Shown here: in pieces, positions 16,522-24,252 of the stretch | Position numbering within the stretch: the first letter of the stretch is position 1 | Layout of the letters: every line of letters starts with the position of its first letter | Assembly (NCBI GenBank): GCA_964419335.1 | Contig: CAYQOX010000021.1 | Location: forward strand, 1 to 64,000 | Length of the DNA: 64,000 nt | From: CAYQOX01 sp964419335 | Lineage (GTDB): Bacteria > Hinthialibacterota > Hinthialibacteria > Hinthialibacterales > Hinthialibacteraceae | Direction of reading: 5' to 3' | Made by a program: the position numbers and the translations under genes | The notes under the pieces: generated by a model | Seen by the model: only the letters and a program-made list of their open reading frames with translations | Database searches by the model: none | Told to the model about the DNA's origin: nothing

Positions 16522-18030
16522 ATGAATTCGTTTTTGCGTTTTTTTCTACTCTCGATTTTTGTTTTTTTTCTATTCGCCGTTGGATTGTATTGGGGGACCC
16601 GATCGCAAAGTCAGTTGGATGGCGAAGAAGGCCTCTTGCTCTATTGTGCCGCGGGGATTAAACCGCCTGTGATCGATACGGTGAAGGATTATGAAGAAGA
16701 ATATGGTGTAAAAGTACGTCTCCAATATGGGGGATCGGGGCAATTGCTTAGCAATTTGCGGGTCTCCAATAGCGGGGATTTGTATCTCGCGGGCGATGCC
16801 AGTTATATTGAACGGGCGCAACAAGAGGGCTTGGTGCAAGAGATGATTCCCTTGGCGACCATGGTTCCTGTCATTGCGGTCAAGAAGGGGAATCCCAAGG
16901 AGATTGAAGGGATCAGCGATCTCTTGCGCGAGGAGGTCCAAGTGGCTATCGCGAATCCCGAGGCGGCCGCGGTGGGAAGAATGACACAAAAGATCTTGGA
17001 GAAAAGCGGTGAATGGCGTCTTTTGCAGGAAAAAGCGAAAGTACAAAAGCCGACGGTGAATGATATTGCCAATGATATCAAGATTGGTTCAGTCGATGCA
17101 GGAATTGTTTGGGATTCGATAGGTGCTCAATACGAAGCGTTGGAGGTTATCCATACGGAAGCCATGGATCAGGGTGTGCAGGAAGTGGCCATCGGGGTGT
17201 TAAGCCGATGCGAGCGACCTGCGCAGGCGTTGCATTTCGCCCGCTATCTCGGTGCGCGGGATCAAGGGTTGCAGCACTTCAAGAAGCATGGATATAACCC
17301 TGTGGATGGGGATGTATGGGCGGAGGTGCCCCAAGTTGTTTTGTTTAGCGGCGGAGTCAATCGGGTGGCGATCGAAGACACGATTCAAGAATTTGAAGAA
17401 CGCGAGGGGGTAGAAGTCACACGTGTATACAATGGCTGCGGTATCCTGGTTTCGCAAATGAAGGGAGGAAAACGTCCCGACGCATATTTTGCTTGTGACT
17501 TATCGTTTATAACCCAAGTGGGTGATCTTTTTCATGATGCTCTTAACGTTTCAGAAACCGATATGCTGATTCTGGTCGAGCAGGATAACCCTAAGAACAT
17601 TCAATCCTTGGAGGATTTAGCCCAGCCTGGATTCAAAGTCGGAGTGGCCAATGCGGAACAAAGCGCTTTGGGAGCGTTGACAAAAAATCTTTTACAAGAG
17701 ATGGGGATTTATGAAGAGGTCATGAAGAACGTTAAAGTGCAAACACCGACCGCTGATTTGCTGGTAAACCAAATCCAAACCGGTTCGCTCGATGCGGTGA
17801 TTGTCTATGAAGCGAATACGGTAAAGGTTCGGGATAAGATGGAGCTGATCCGCATTGATCATCCCAAGGCTTTGGCGGTACAGCCTTATGCCGTGGCGAA
17901 ATCCACGGAGAATAAATATCTGATGCAGCGGTTGAAGCAAGCTATAAGTTCTGAGCAATCCAAAGATCATTTTCAAAACGTGGGGTTTCGTTGGCGCGCG
18001 GATGAAATTGTGAAAGCTACCTCACCATGA
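16522..18030 (+). CDS. Tandem molybdate-binding (ModA-like) protein, membrane anchored
   Basis: The 502-residue protein has one N-terminal hydrophobic helix (about 5-25) without a lipobox. Two ModA-type solute-binding domains follow in series, about 35-265 and 270-500. Domain 1 opens LLLYCAAGIKPPV and contains YGGSGQLLSNL; domain 2 opens VVLFSGGVNRVAI and contains YNGCGILVSQM, so each repeats the oxyanion-binding loops of the family. A normal ModA has a single domain of about 250 residues. It is followed by ModB- and ModC-like genes, so it should present molybdate, tungstate or a similar oxyanion. Whether both lobes bind is unknown. Confidence 0.82.
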   Translation: MNSFLRFFLLSIFVFFLFAVGLYWGTRSQSQLDGEEGLLLYCAAGIKPPVIDTVKDYEEEYGVKVRLQYGGSGQLLSNLRVSNSGDLYLAGDASYIERAQQEGLVQEMIPLATMVPVIAVKKGNPKEIEGISDLLREEVQVAIANPEAAAVGRMTQKILEKSGEWRLLQEKAKVQKPTVNDIANDIKIGSVDAGIVWDSIGAQYEALEVIHTEAMDQGVQEVAIGVLSRCERPAQALHFARYLGARDQGLQHFKKHGYNPVDGDVWAEVPQVVLFSGGVNRVAIEDTIQEFEEREGVEVTRVYNGCGILVSQMKGGKRPDAYFACDLSFITQVGDLFHDALNVSETDMLILVEQDNPKNIQSLEDLAQPGFKVGVANAEQSALGALTKNLLQEMGIYEEVMKNVKVQTPTADLLVNQIQTGSLDAVIVYEANTVKVRDKMELIRIDHPKALAVQPYAVAKSTENKYLMQRLKQAISSEQSKDHFQNVGFRWRADEIVKATSP

Positions 18031-18085
18031 ATGACTGAAAAGAAAGCGTTTCATCGATTCTTGGTTTACCCCGTTGTGTATTTTT

Positions 18086-18904
18086 ATGAAGGATGTTGAT
18101 CAAATCAAAAGTAAATCCGACTTCCCGTTTTATGTGTGCTTATGGTTGATCGGTGGGGTGTATGTCCTTCTCATCGCTGCGATGCTGATTGCGGATGCGA
18201 CTTATACCTCGCCCTTCCATTTGCTGGAGACGTTTCGCAGTCAAGAAATACGCTTTGCTGTGATGTTGAGCCTCACTTCTTGTAGTATGGCGACAATACT
18301 TTCTTTATGGGTCTCGATTCCCATCGGGTATTTATTGTCGCGGCTTGAGTTTCGAGGCAAAAACCTGATCGATTCGATGTTGGATATTCCTATTGTTTTG
18401 CCTCCCTTGGTCATCGGATTGAGTTTGTTAATTTTATTTCAAACTCGCTTAGGACAGTTTATTGAGAGTTATGTAAGCGTGACCTATGCATTGCCCAGCG
18501 TGATCTTGGCGCAATTCATGGTGGCTTGTGCCTTTGCGGTACGCACTATGCGGGCGACGTTTGAGCAAATGGATCCCCGCCGGGAACAAGTGGCGTTAAC
18601 TCTGGGCTGCAGTCAGAGCCAAGTTTTTTGGCAAGTGGTTTTGCCGGAAGCGCGGCAAGGCATCCTCACGGCCGCGACCTTGGCGTGGGCGCGCTCGCTG
18701 GGTGAATTTGGACCGATTTTGATCTTTTCTGGGGCGACGCGAATGAAAACAGAAGTCTTGCCGACTACGGTTTTTCTAGAATTAAGCATTGGAAATATTG
18801 AAGCGGCGGTAGCGGTCTCTTTGTTGATGGTGCTCGTGGCGGTCTTAGTCTTGTTTATCGTCCGGCGCTATGGTTTGAATAAATCCATTGCAGGGGTGTA
18901 TTAA
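18086..18904 (+). CDS. modB: Molybdate-type ABC transporter permease
   Basis: The 272-residue permease has about six membrane helices. It contains the EAR..ILTAATLAWARSLGEFGP segment, the binding-protein-dependent permease EAA loop region, closely resembling ModB. An ATG at 18086 is chosen, but no Shine-Dalgarno is visible; a TTG at 18074 in frame is an alternative. A 22-codon ORF at 18031-18099 starts directly after the ModA stop and runs through this start, which could provide translational coupling. It sits between tandem ModA and the ATPase. Confidence 0.82.
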   Translation: MKDVDQIKSKSDFPFYVCLWLIGGVYVLLIAAMLIADATYTSPFHLLETFRSQEIRFAVMLSLTSCSMATILSLWVSIPIGYLLSRLEFRGKNLIDSMLDIPIVLPPLVIGLSLLILFQTRLGQFIESYVSVTYALPSVILAQFMVACAFAVRTMRATFEQMDPRREQVALTLGCSQSQVFWQVVLPEARQGILTAATLAWARSLGEFGPILIFSGATRMKTEVLPTTVFLELSIGNIEAAVAVSLLMVLVAVLVLFIVRRYGLNKSIAGVY

Positions 18905-18906
18905 CC

Positions 18907-19599
18907 ATGATTGAGGTGCAATCCCTCTCGATACAAGCGGGTGCCTTTCAGCTGGAGAATGTTTCCTTCATGATTCCGGAAGGACATTATGGTGTATTGA
19001 TGGGAAAAACCGGGTGTGGAAAGACCACTCTTTTGGAGGCCGTTTGTGGGTTGAAGAAGGTGAAATCAGGCATTGTTCGGTTAATGAAACGAGATGTGAC
19101 TCAATTAAAACCGGCGGTACGGGGAATCGGATTTGTACCTCAAGATGGTGCCTTGTTTTCGACGATGACAGTGCGTGAGCATCTTTGTTTCGCTTTGCAA
19201 ATCCGTAAATGGAAGAGACCGGAAATTGAAGAACGGGTACAAGAGTTGGCGGATTGGTTAGCGATTGAAACTTTATTGGATCGCCGTCCGCAGGGATTGA
19301 GTGGTGGTGAGCGTCAACGGGTAGCTTTGGGGCGGGCGCTTTCTTTTCGACCCAAAGTGTTATGCTTGGATGAACCCCTAAGTGCGTTGGATGATGAAAC
19401 CAAGGACGAGATCTATGATCTACTAAAGTCCCTGCGGGATATTCATGGTATCACTGCACTACACATTACCCATAGCCGCGAGGAAGCCCGTATTCTTGCG
19501 GATCAAGTCCTTCTGCTGCGCAATGGGCAAATCAAGGATGGCTCCTCCTATTGTTCTTCGGAGGTGGATTTATCTTATGAAAAAGAATATGTTTCTTAG
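18907..19599 (+). CDS. modC: Molybdate-type ABC transporter ATPase
   Basis: The 230-residue ATPase has Walker A GKTGCGKTT, the signature LSGGERQRVALGRAL, Walker B VLCLDEPLSALDD and the H-loop HITHS. It is shorter than E. coli ModC because the C-terminal molybdate-binding MOP domain is missing. It begins two bases after the permease stop. It energises uptake of the oxyanion bound by the tandem ModA protein. Confidence 0.85.
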   Translation: MIEVQSLSIQAGAFQLENVSFMIPEGHYGVLMGKTGCGKTTLLEAVCGLKKVKSGIVRLMKRDVTQLKPAVRGIGFVPQDGALFSTMTVREHLCFALQIRKWKRPEIEERVQELADWLAIETLLDRRPQGLSGGERQRVALGRALSFRPKVLCLDEPLSALDDETKDEIYDLLKSLRDIHGITALHITHSREEARILADQVLLLRNGQIKDGSSYCSSEVDLSYEKEYVS

Positions 19600-19631
19600 A
19601 ATAGATTTATTTTTGTAAAGTAGGATCGACA

Positions 19632-19910
19632 ATGCAAGTGCGAGTTGAATTTACGGGTCAATTGAAGCAACGTTTGCAGCAAAGCCAAGAGATGTTCGAT
19701 GTTAATGAAGGCTGCCAGGTGAAGCATTTGATCGAGAAAGTCGCCCAAGAGAAAGGAGATGATTTTCGTTCCGTTATGATGAATGAAAAGGGTGAGTTGC
19801 GTCCCACTTTATTGATTTGTGTGAACGAAAAACAAATTTCACCCCCTTGGGAAGCGGCTTTGTTCGAGGGGGATGTGGTGGCTCTTCTATCTCCTATTTC
19901 GGGAGGTTAA
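19632..19910 (+). CDS. MoaD/ThiS-like sulfur-carrier protein
   Basis: The 92-residue protein is a beta-grasp protein of the MoaD/ThiS type. It ends exactly in a Gly-Gly (SPISGG), the tail that is adenylated and converted to thiocarboxylate for sulfur transfer, and VVALLSPISGG matches MoaD ends. In molybdopterin synthase it donates sulfur to the cofactor precursor. It sits between the molybdate permease genes and an E1-like gene, the expected activating partner. MoaE is not in the window, so another sulfur-transfer role is possible. Confidence 0.82.
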   Translation: MQVRVEFTGQLKQRLQQSQEMFDVNEGCQVKHLIEKVAQEKGDDFRSVMMNEKGELRPTLLICVNEKQISPPWEAALFEGDVVALLSPISGG

Positions 19911-19930
19911 AGAGCTCCAGGGAGGAATAG

Positions 19931-20683
19931 GTGCAAGAACGAAGAAGATTGACGGATAAGGAGCGCGCGGTTTATGAATGGCAGATGTGGGTGCCGGATT
20001 TTGGCGAGGCCGGGCAAGAAAAACTAAAGGCTTCTACGGTTTTATTATCCCGGTGTGGGGGGCTGGGCAGTGTGGTGGCTTATGAATTGGCCGCGGCCGG
20101 AGTGGGGCGTTTGTTGATAGCCCATGGCGGCATTGTTCGTCCCAGCGATTTAAACCGGCAATTATTGATGACTCATGATTGGCTTGGGAAACCCCGGATT
20201 GAATCGGCGGTAAAGCGTCTGCAGGAGTTGAATCCTCATGTTGAAGTAATCGGGGTGGGTGAGAATATCAAAAAGAGCAATGCAAAAGAGTTCGTTTCTC
20301 AAGCCGACGTGGTGGTTGATTGTGCCCCCTTGTTCGAAGAGCGCTTTTACTTAAATCATGAAATTGTGATTCAAAATAAGCCGATGGTGGATTGCGCAAT
20401 GTATGAATTGGAGGCGCAGATTACCACCCTGGTTCCTGGAGAAACTCCTTGTTTACGCTGCTTATATCCTGAAAAGCCGCCAGAATGGAAACGCCAATTT
20501 CCTGTTTTTGGGGCAGTTTCGGGTACAGTGGCCTGTTTAGGAGCCATGGAAGCGATTAAGCTACTTAGCGGCTTTGGGCAACCATTAAAGAATCAATTAT
20601 TGACCATGGATTTACGCTCCATGGCTTTTCGTACGATTACGATTCAACGAAACCCAGAGTGCCCCGAATGTACGGCATCTTAA
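19931..20683 (+). CDS. MoeB/ThiF/HesA-family E1-like protein with altered ATP site
   Basis: The 250-residue protein aligns with MoeB: CGGLGSVVAYELAAAGVG, SDLNRQLL (catalytic Arg retained), GKPRIES, and two zinc-binding pairs (CLRC and CPEC). Differences are striking. The acidic D-x-D that binds Mg-ATP is HGG here, the D-C-x-D-N motif is D-C-A-P-L, and the first Gly of the nucleotide loop is Arg. Activity as an adenylating enzyme is therefore doubtful, although the partner MoaD-like protein keeps its Gly-Gly tail. Start is GTG 19931, with GGGAGG upstream. Confidence 0.75.
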   Translation: MQERRRLTDKERAVYEWQMWVPDFGEAGQEKLKASTVLLSRCGGLGSVVAYELAAAGVGRLLIAHGGIVRPSDLNRQLLMTHDWLGKPRIESAVKRLQELNPHVEVIGVGENIKKSNAKEFVSQADVVVDCAPLFEERFYLNHEIVIQNKPMVDCAMYELEAQITTLVPGETPCLRCLYPEKPPEWKRQFPVFGAVSGTVACLGAMEAIKLLSGFGQPLKNQLLTMDLRSMAFRTITIQRNPECPECTAS

Positions 20684-20704
20684 TAAATGGAGGTTGATTA
20701 CATC

Positions 20705-21103
20705 ATGGCGAATGATTTGCCCGGTGGACCTATTGTTTTTTATGGAACCCTTGGAATCGTGGCGGGAATAGTTAGTACCACTTTAGGGATTGGAAGTGGG
20801 ATCGTGATGGTGCCTGCGCTGACGATTCTTGCGGCTTTTCCCCAGAAAGAAGCACAAGGCGTAGCCTTGTTTGTTATGATTCCCATGGCGATTATGGGTG
20901 CGACTCGGTATTATTTAAATCCAGAAATTCATATTAATTTTAAAGCCGTGATTCTTTTGAGTATTGCGGTCATTATTGGAGCCAATATTGGAGCCTATTT
21001 GGTAGACCATTTGTCGAATCGCTCGTTGAAAATCCTCTTTGCTTGTCTTCTTTTGGTCGCCGGTATTCGTATGATTTGGTCTGCACTCAAATCGGTCTCC
21101 TAG
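20705..21103 (+). CDS. Half-size TauE/SafE-type sulfite or anion exporter
   Basis: The 132-residue membrane protein has four hydrophobic helices and the TauE/SafE N-half pattern: GxxAGxxSTTLGIGSGIVMVPAL followed by VALFVMIPMAIMGATRYY. Full-length members have about 250 residues with two such halves, so this version would have to dimerise. The ATG at 20705 follows GGAGG at 20689-20693; an earlier ATG 20687 overlaps that site and is less likely. Family members move sulfite, sulfoacetate or other anions, which would fit a sulfur-handling operon. Confidence 0.72.
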   Translation: MANDLPGGPIVFYGTLGIVAGIVSTTLGIGSGIVMVPALTILAAFPQKEAQGVALFVMIPMAIMGATRYYLNPEIHINFKAVILLSIAVIIGANIGAYLVDHLSNRSLKILFACLLLVAGIRMIWSALKSVS

Positions 21104-21124
21104 AAAAAAGGAAACAATGATTTT

Positions 21125-22387
21125 ATGAAACAAAAGTGGTTTTTCCTTATCGGTTTGCTCTTAGGGGGAGTGGGGCTGATCAATGGTCTTAGTCACGCTT
21201 GTCGTTTTAATGTACGGGACGTTGGTTTTGTGGATTTGCAATCCAGCCCGTACCGGCTTTATGGGGTTGTCAATGATCAAACCCCCCAGGATCAGCAAGA
21301 ATCCTTGGAGCAAATCCTGTTTGCCGCTTTGCTCGATTCCAATATTCAACATGAAATCGTGAATCGGGATCAAGTGCCCGATTATCGAGCGCTTACCGAT
21401 TTACCGACAGAGTCTCTCTCCAATCCTCCTTTTCTTTTACTGGTTTCACCCGAGGAACGGGTCTTAACCATGGAATTGCCTATGGAGGGAAAAGAATTTC
21501 AAAATCGGACATGGAGCCTCGTGGATAGCCTTGTTCGTTCTCCTGTTCGTGAAAAACTTTTGGAAGAGCTGATCCACTGTTATGGCATCCTTCTCTTGAT
21601 TTATGGAGAAAACCAGAAAGAGAATATAGAAGCCCAGAAAAAAATCGAGAGTGCCTTAATGAAAACAAAACAAAATATGGGTATGCTTCCCAAAGAGATC
21701 GAGCAGCCTCCACGATTGGAAATCCTCAAACGCGAACAATTACAAGAGGAGAAGGTTTTGTTGTGGAGTTTCGGATACGATGTTGAGACTGATCGTTCCC
21801 CCGCGGCCGTTGTGCTCTATGGGCGCGGCCGCATGATGGGATCGTTTCTAAAGGGAGAGCATATCCAAGAAGATCTGCTTTTAAATTATCTTTCGGTGAT
21901 CGGTTTGAATTGTGAATGCGGCCTGGATCGTTCTTGGATGCAGGGAAAAATGTTTCCCCTGCATTGGGATGATTCGTTGCGTAAGCGGGCGGCGAAGCAA
22001 TTGACTTTTGACCCGGAAAGTCCGATGGTAAAAACAGAGATAAGTCAAATCATTCCCAAGCAAAGTCATGCGCGGAGGAGTGAATCGTTTGAGAGTCGGG
22101 AGTCCATGTTGTTGGGGTATAGTGAAGGTTCGATAGATGAGATGGTGCAGTTAGACGAAATCACAGCGAAGGAGGCCACCTCGGACCAAGAGCCCATGAG
22201 GGCACCCTTAGCAGAGGTCGTGACCTCGGCATCACCCATTCATCCATCCTCGACGATGAATGAGTCACAGGAGGCCTCATCGAAGATGAGGATGAAACAG
22301 TCGATTCTTATGATGGTGATGGCGGGAGTGCTGGTTTTGCTCATTGGCGGGGGAATTTTTCTAGCATCAAGAAGGAAAATGGTATGA
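21125..22387 (+). CDS. Exported protein with C-terminal membrane anchor, function unknown
   Basis: The 420-residue protein has an N-terminal signal (to about residue 25) and then a CRFNVRDVGFVDL segment. The region around 140-210 is helical and charged, and a CECGLDRSWMQG motif lies near 260-280. A Ser/Glu-rich linker precedes a single membrane helix near 395-415 with a basic tail. From memory, planctomycete genomes encode similar unnamed proteins, but I cannot name the family. It overlaps the FtsX-type permease gene by four bases and is followed by its ATPase, so it is probably the periplasmic or accessory subunit of that ABC system. Confidence 0.6.
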   Translation: MKQKWFFLIGLLLGGVGLINGLSHACRFNVRDVGFVDLQSSPYRLYGVVNDQTPQDQQESLEQILFAALLDSNIQHEIVNRDQVPDYRALTDLPTESLSNPPFLLLVSPEERVLTMELPMEGKEFQNRTWSLVDSLVRSPVREKLLEELIHCYGILLLIYGENQKENIEAQKKIESALMKTKQNMGMLPKEIEQPPRLEILKREQLQEEKVLLWSFGYDVETDRSPAAVVLYGRGRMMGSFLKGEHIQEDLLLNYLSVIGLNCECGLDRSWMQGKMFPLHWDDSLRKRAAKQLTFDPESPMVKTEISQIIPKQSHARRSESFESRESMLLGYSEGSIDEMVQLDEITAKEATSDQEPMRAPLAEVVTSASPIHPSSTMNESQEASSKMRMKQSILMMVMAGVLVLLIGGGIFLASRRKMV

Positions 22388-23535
22388 GTACACTTAGCTT
22401 GATCATCAAAGAAATAGGTCATCGAAAATGGAATTTTGTTTTAAGTTTGATTGCTGTGATTACAGCGGTTGCTTTATTCGTTTCTTTTTTTACTACTGGA
22501 GAAGCATCCAAGCGAGAGACCACCCGTTTGATGCGGGATATGGGATATAACTTGCGTATCATACACAAAGATACAGATATGGATGCCTTTTGGGTTCGGG
22601 GGTATTCCGATATCACCATGCCCGAAGAATATGTGCAAACGATGGCAACCGCAGAAATCGATAATTTTCTGTTTACTCATTTACTTGCTACATTACAAGA
22701 GCGTATTGATTGGAAGGGGCATCAGGTGATCCTGAAAGGGATCGCACCTGAGGTCATGCCGGTAGGAAAGAAAAAGCCGCCTATGATTTTTTCTATCCAG
22801 CCAGGGACGATTTACGTAGGATATGAACTCGTGCGTAGTCTGGGGCTCGAGGAAGGCGATGAGGTTGAACTGCTCGGTCAGTCATTCACCATCGAGCGAT
22901 GTTTGTATGAATCCGGCACCGAGGATGATATTCGGATTTATGCTCACCTTGATGATGTACAAGCGCTGTTAAATCAAGAGGGTGAAATCAATGAAATCCA
23001 AGCCTTGGATTGCAAATGTTTTCTTGATGATTATGATCCGTTAACCATTTTACGAGAACAATTGGATCACGTCTTGCCGAATACGAAAGTCTTTCAGATT
23101 CGAAATATTGCTGAAGCTCGAATTGAGCAACGGGATGTAGTCGAAGGGTATTTTGCTTTTATCTTGCCTCTGGTGGTGTTGGTATGTGCGGTTTGGATTG
23201 CCTCCTTAGCGATGATGAATGTGCGCGAACGGCAGGGAGAGATCGGAGTTTTGCGCGCTTTGGGATATGGTTCGGGGAAGATCACGGCGATATTTCTGGG
23301 AAAATCGGTTTTCGTAGGAGTGGTTGGAGCCATACTGGGTTACCTGATCGGTACGGTGCTAGCCTTACAGGTGGGGCCGCAAATTTTTAAGGTCACAGCG
23401 GATAAAATCTCTCCTATCCATTTTCTTTTCATTGTCTCTTTAATTGCTGCTCCTTTGTTTGCTGCTTTGTCCAGTTTTATCCCAACCATGTTAGCGGTTA
23501 CGCAGGATCCCGCCGATGTGCTACGTGAGGAATGA
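22384..23535 (+). CDS. FtsX/MacB/LolC-type ABC transporter permease
   Basis: The 383-residue protein has one N-terminal membrane helix (about 17-37), a large periplasmic domain, and three C-terminal helices with the FtsX motif MMNVRERQGEIGVLRALGYG. This is the topology of MacB/LolCDE permeases, which act mechanically on periplasmic partners or lipoproteins. It overlaps both neighbours (exported protein upstream, ATPase downstream) by four bases. There is no outer-membrane channel or MacA adaptor in the cluster, so it is not a standard MacAB efflux pump. Confidence 0.82.
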   Translation: MSTLSLIIKEIGHRKWNFVLSLIAVITAVALFVSFFTTGEASKRETTRLMRDMGYNLRIIHKDTDMDAFWVRGYSDITMPEEYVQTMATAEIDNFLFTHLLATLQERIDWKGHQVILKGIAPEVMPVGKKKPPMIFSIQPGTIYVGYELVRSLGLEEGDEVELLGQSFTIERCLYESGTEDDIRIYAHLDDVQALLNQEGEINEIQALDCKCFLDDYDPLTILREQLDHVLPNTKVFQIRNIAEARIEQRDVVEGYFAFILPLVVLVCAVWIASLAMMNVRERQGEIGVLRALGYGSGKITAIFLGKSVFVGVVGAILGYLIGTVLALQVGPQIFKVTADKISPIHFLFIVSLIAAPLFAALSSFIPTMLAVTQDPADVLREE

Positions 23536-24200
23536 TTATGATTCATTTAGAAAATACCAGCAAAGTCTATTCAACCCCTCGTGGTCCCGTGAATGCATTA
23601 GATCACATGCAATTCGAAGCGAGGGAAGGAGAATTCGTGGTGGTGCGTGGTCCCAGCGGCAGCGGCAAAACCACTTTGCTGCTCACCCTGGGGGGGATGT
23701 TGCGGCCGTCTCAGGGGCAAGTGAAACTGCTGGATCAGGATTTGTATGCTATGCCGGTTCAAACACGGTCGCAATTTCGTGCCGAAAACATTGGTTTTGT
23801 ATTCCAAATGTTTCATCTGATTCCGTACTTGAATGTCTTGGAAAATGTGTTGATGGCGGGCGGCGCCGTGAATAACAAGCCTGATACTTCAAGAGCTCAC
23901 ACTTTATTACAAAGGTTGGGGATCTCGGAACGCGAAACCCATATTCCCGCAGAACTAAGTGCGGGCGAACGCCAGCGGGTGGCTATTGCGCGCGCCTTGT
24001 TGAATCAGCCCAAAGTTATTCTCGCGGATGAACCCACAGGGAATCTTGATCCCGAGAATGAAAAGCATGTTATGAAGTATTTGTCCGAATTTCATCAGCA
24101 GAGGGGAACCGTGATCGTTGTGACGCATGGGACTTCGGCTGATCAATACGCGGATCGAATTGTACGTTTGAAGGATGGAAAAATTGTGGATCATGAATGA
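23532..24200 (+). CDS. LolD/MacB-type ABC transporter ATPase
   Basis: The 222-residue ATPase has Walker A GPSGSGKTT, a Q-loop in GFVFQMFHLIPYL (typical of LolD/MacB), the signature LSAGERQRVAIARALL, Walker B VILADEPTGNLD and the H-loop VTHG. It starts as ATGA over the stop of the permease. It powers the FtsX-type permease encoded just upstream. The signature has Ala in place of the first Gly, a common tolerated variant. Confidence 0.88.
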   Translation: MIMIHLENTSKVYSTPRGPVNALDHMQFEAREGEFVVVRGPSGSGKTTLLLTLGGMLRPSQGQVKLLDQDLYAMPVQTRSQFRAENIGFVFQMFHLIPYLNVLENVLMAGGAVNNKPDTSRAHTLLQRLGISERETHIPAELSAGERQRVAIARALLNQPKVILADEPTGNLDPENEKHVMKYLSEFHQQRGTVIVVTHGTSADQYADRIVRLKDGKIVDHE

Positions 24201-24252
24201 GCCATTTGTGATGACTCTTATTTGTTATTTTTTCTAATCGAGGTGAAAGAGG

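Noticed and set aside
18031..18904. Frameshift splitting a longer ModB
   Set aside because: The permease frame from 18086 already has the full family length, so the short upstream frame is not a lost N-terminus.
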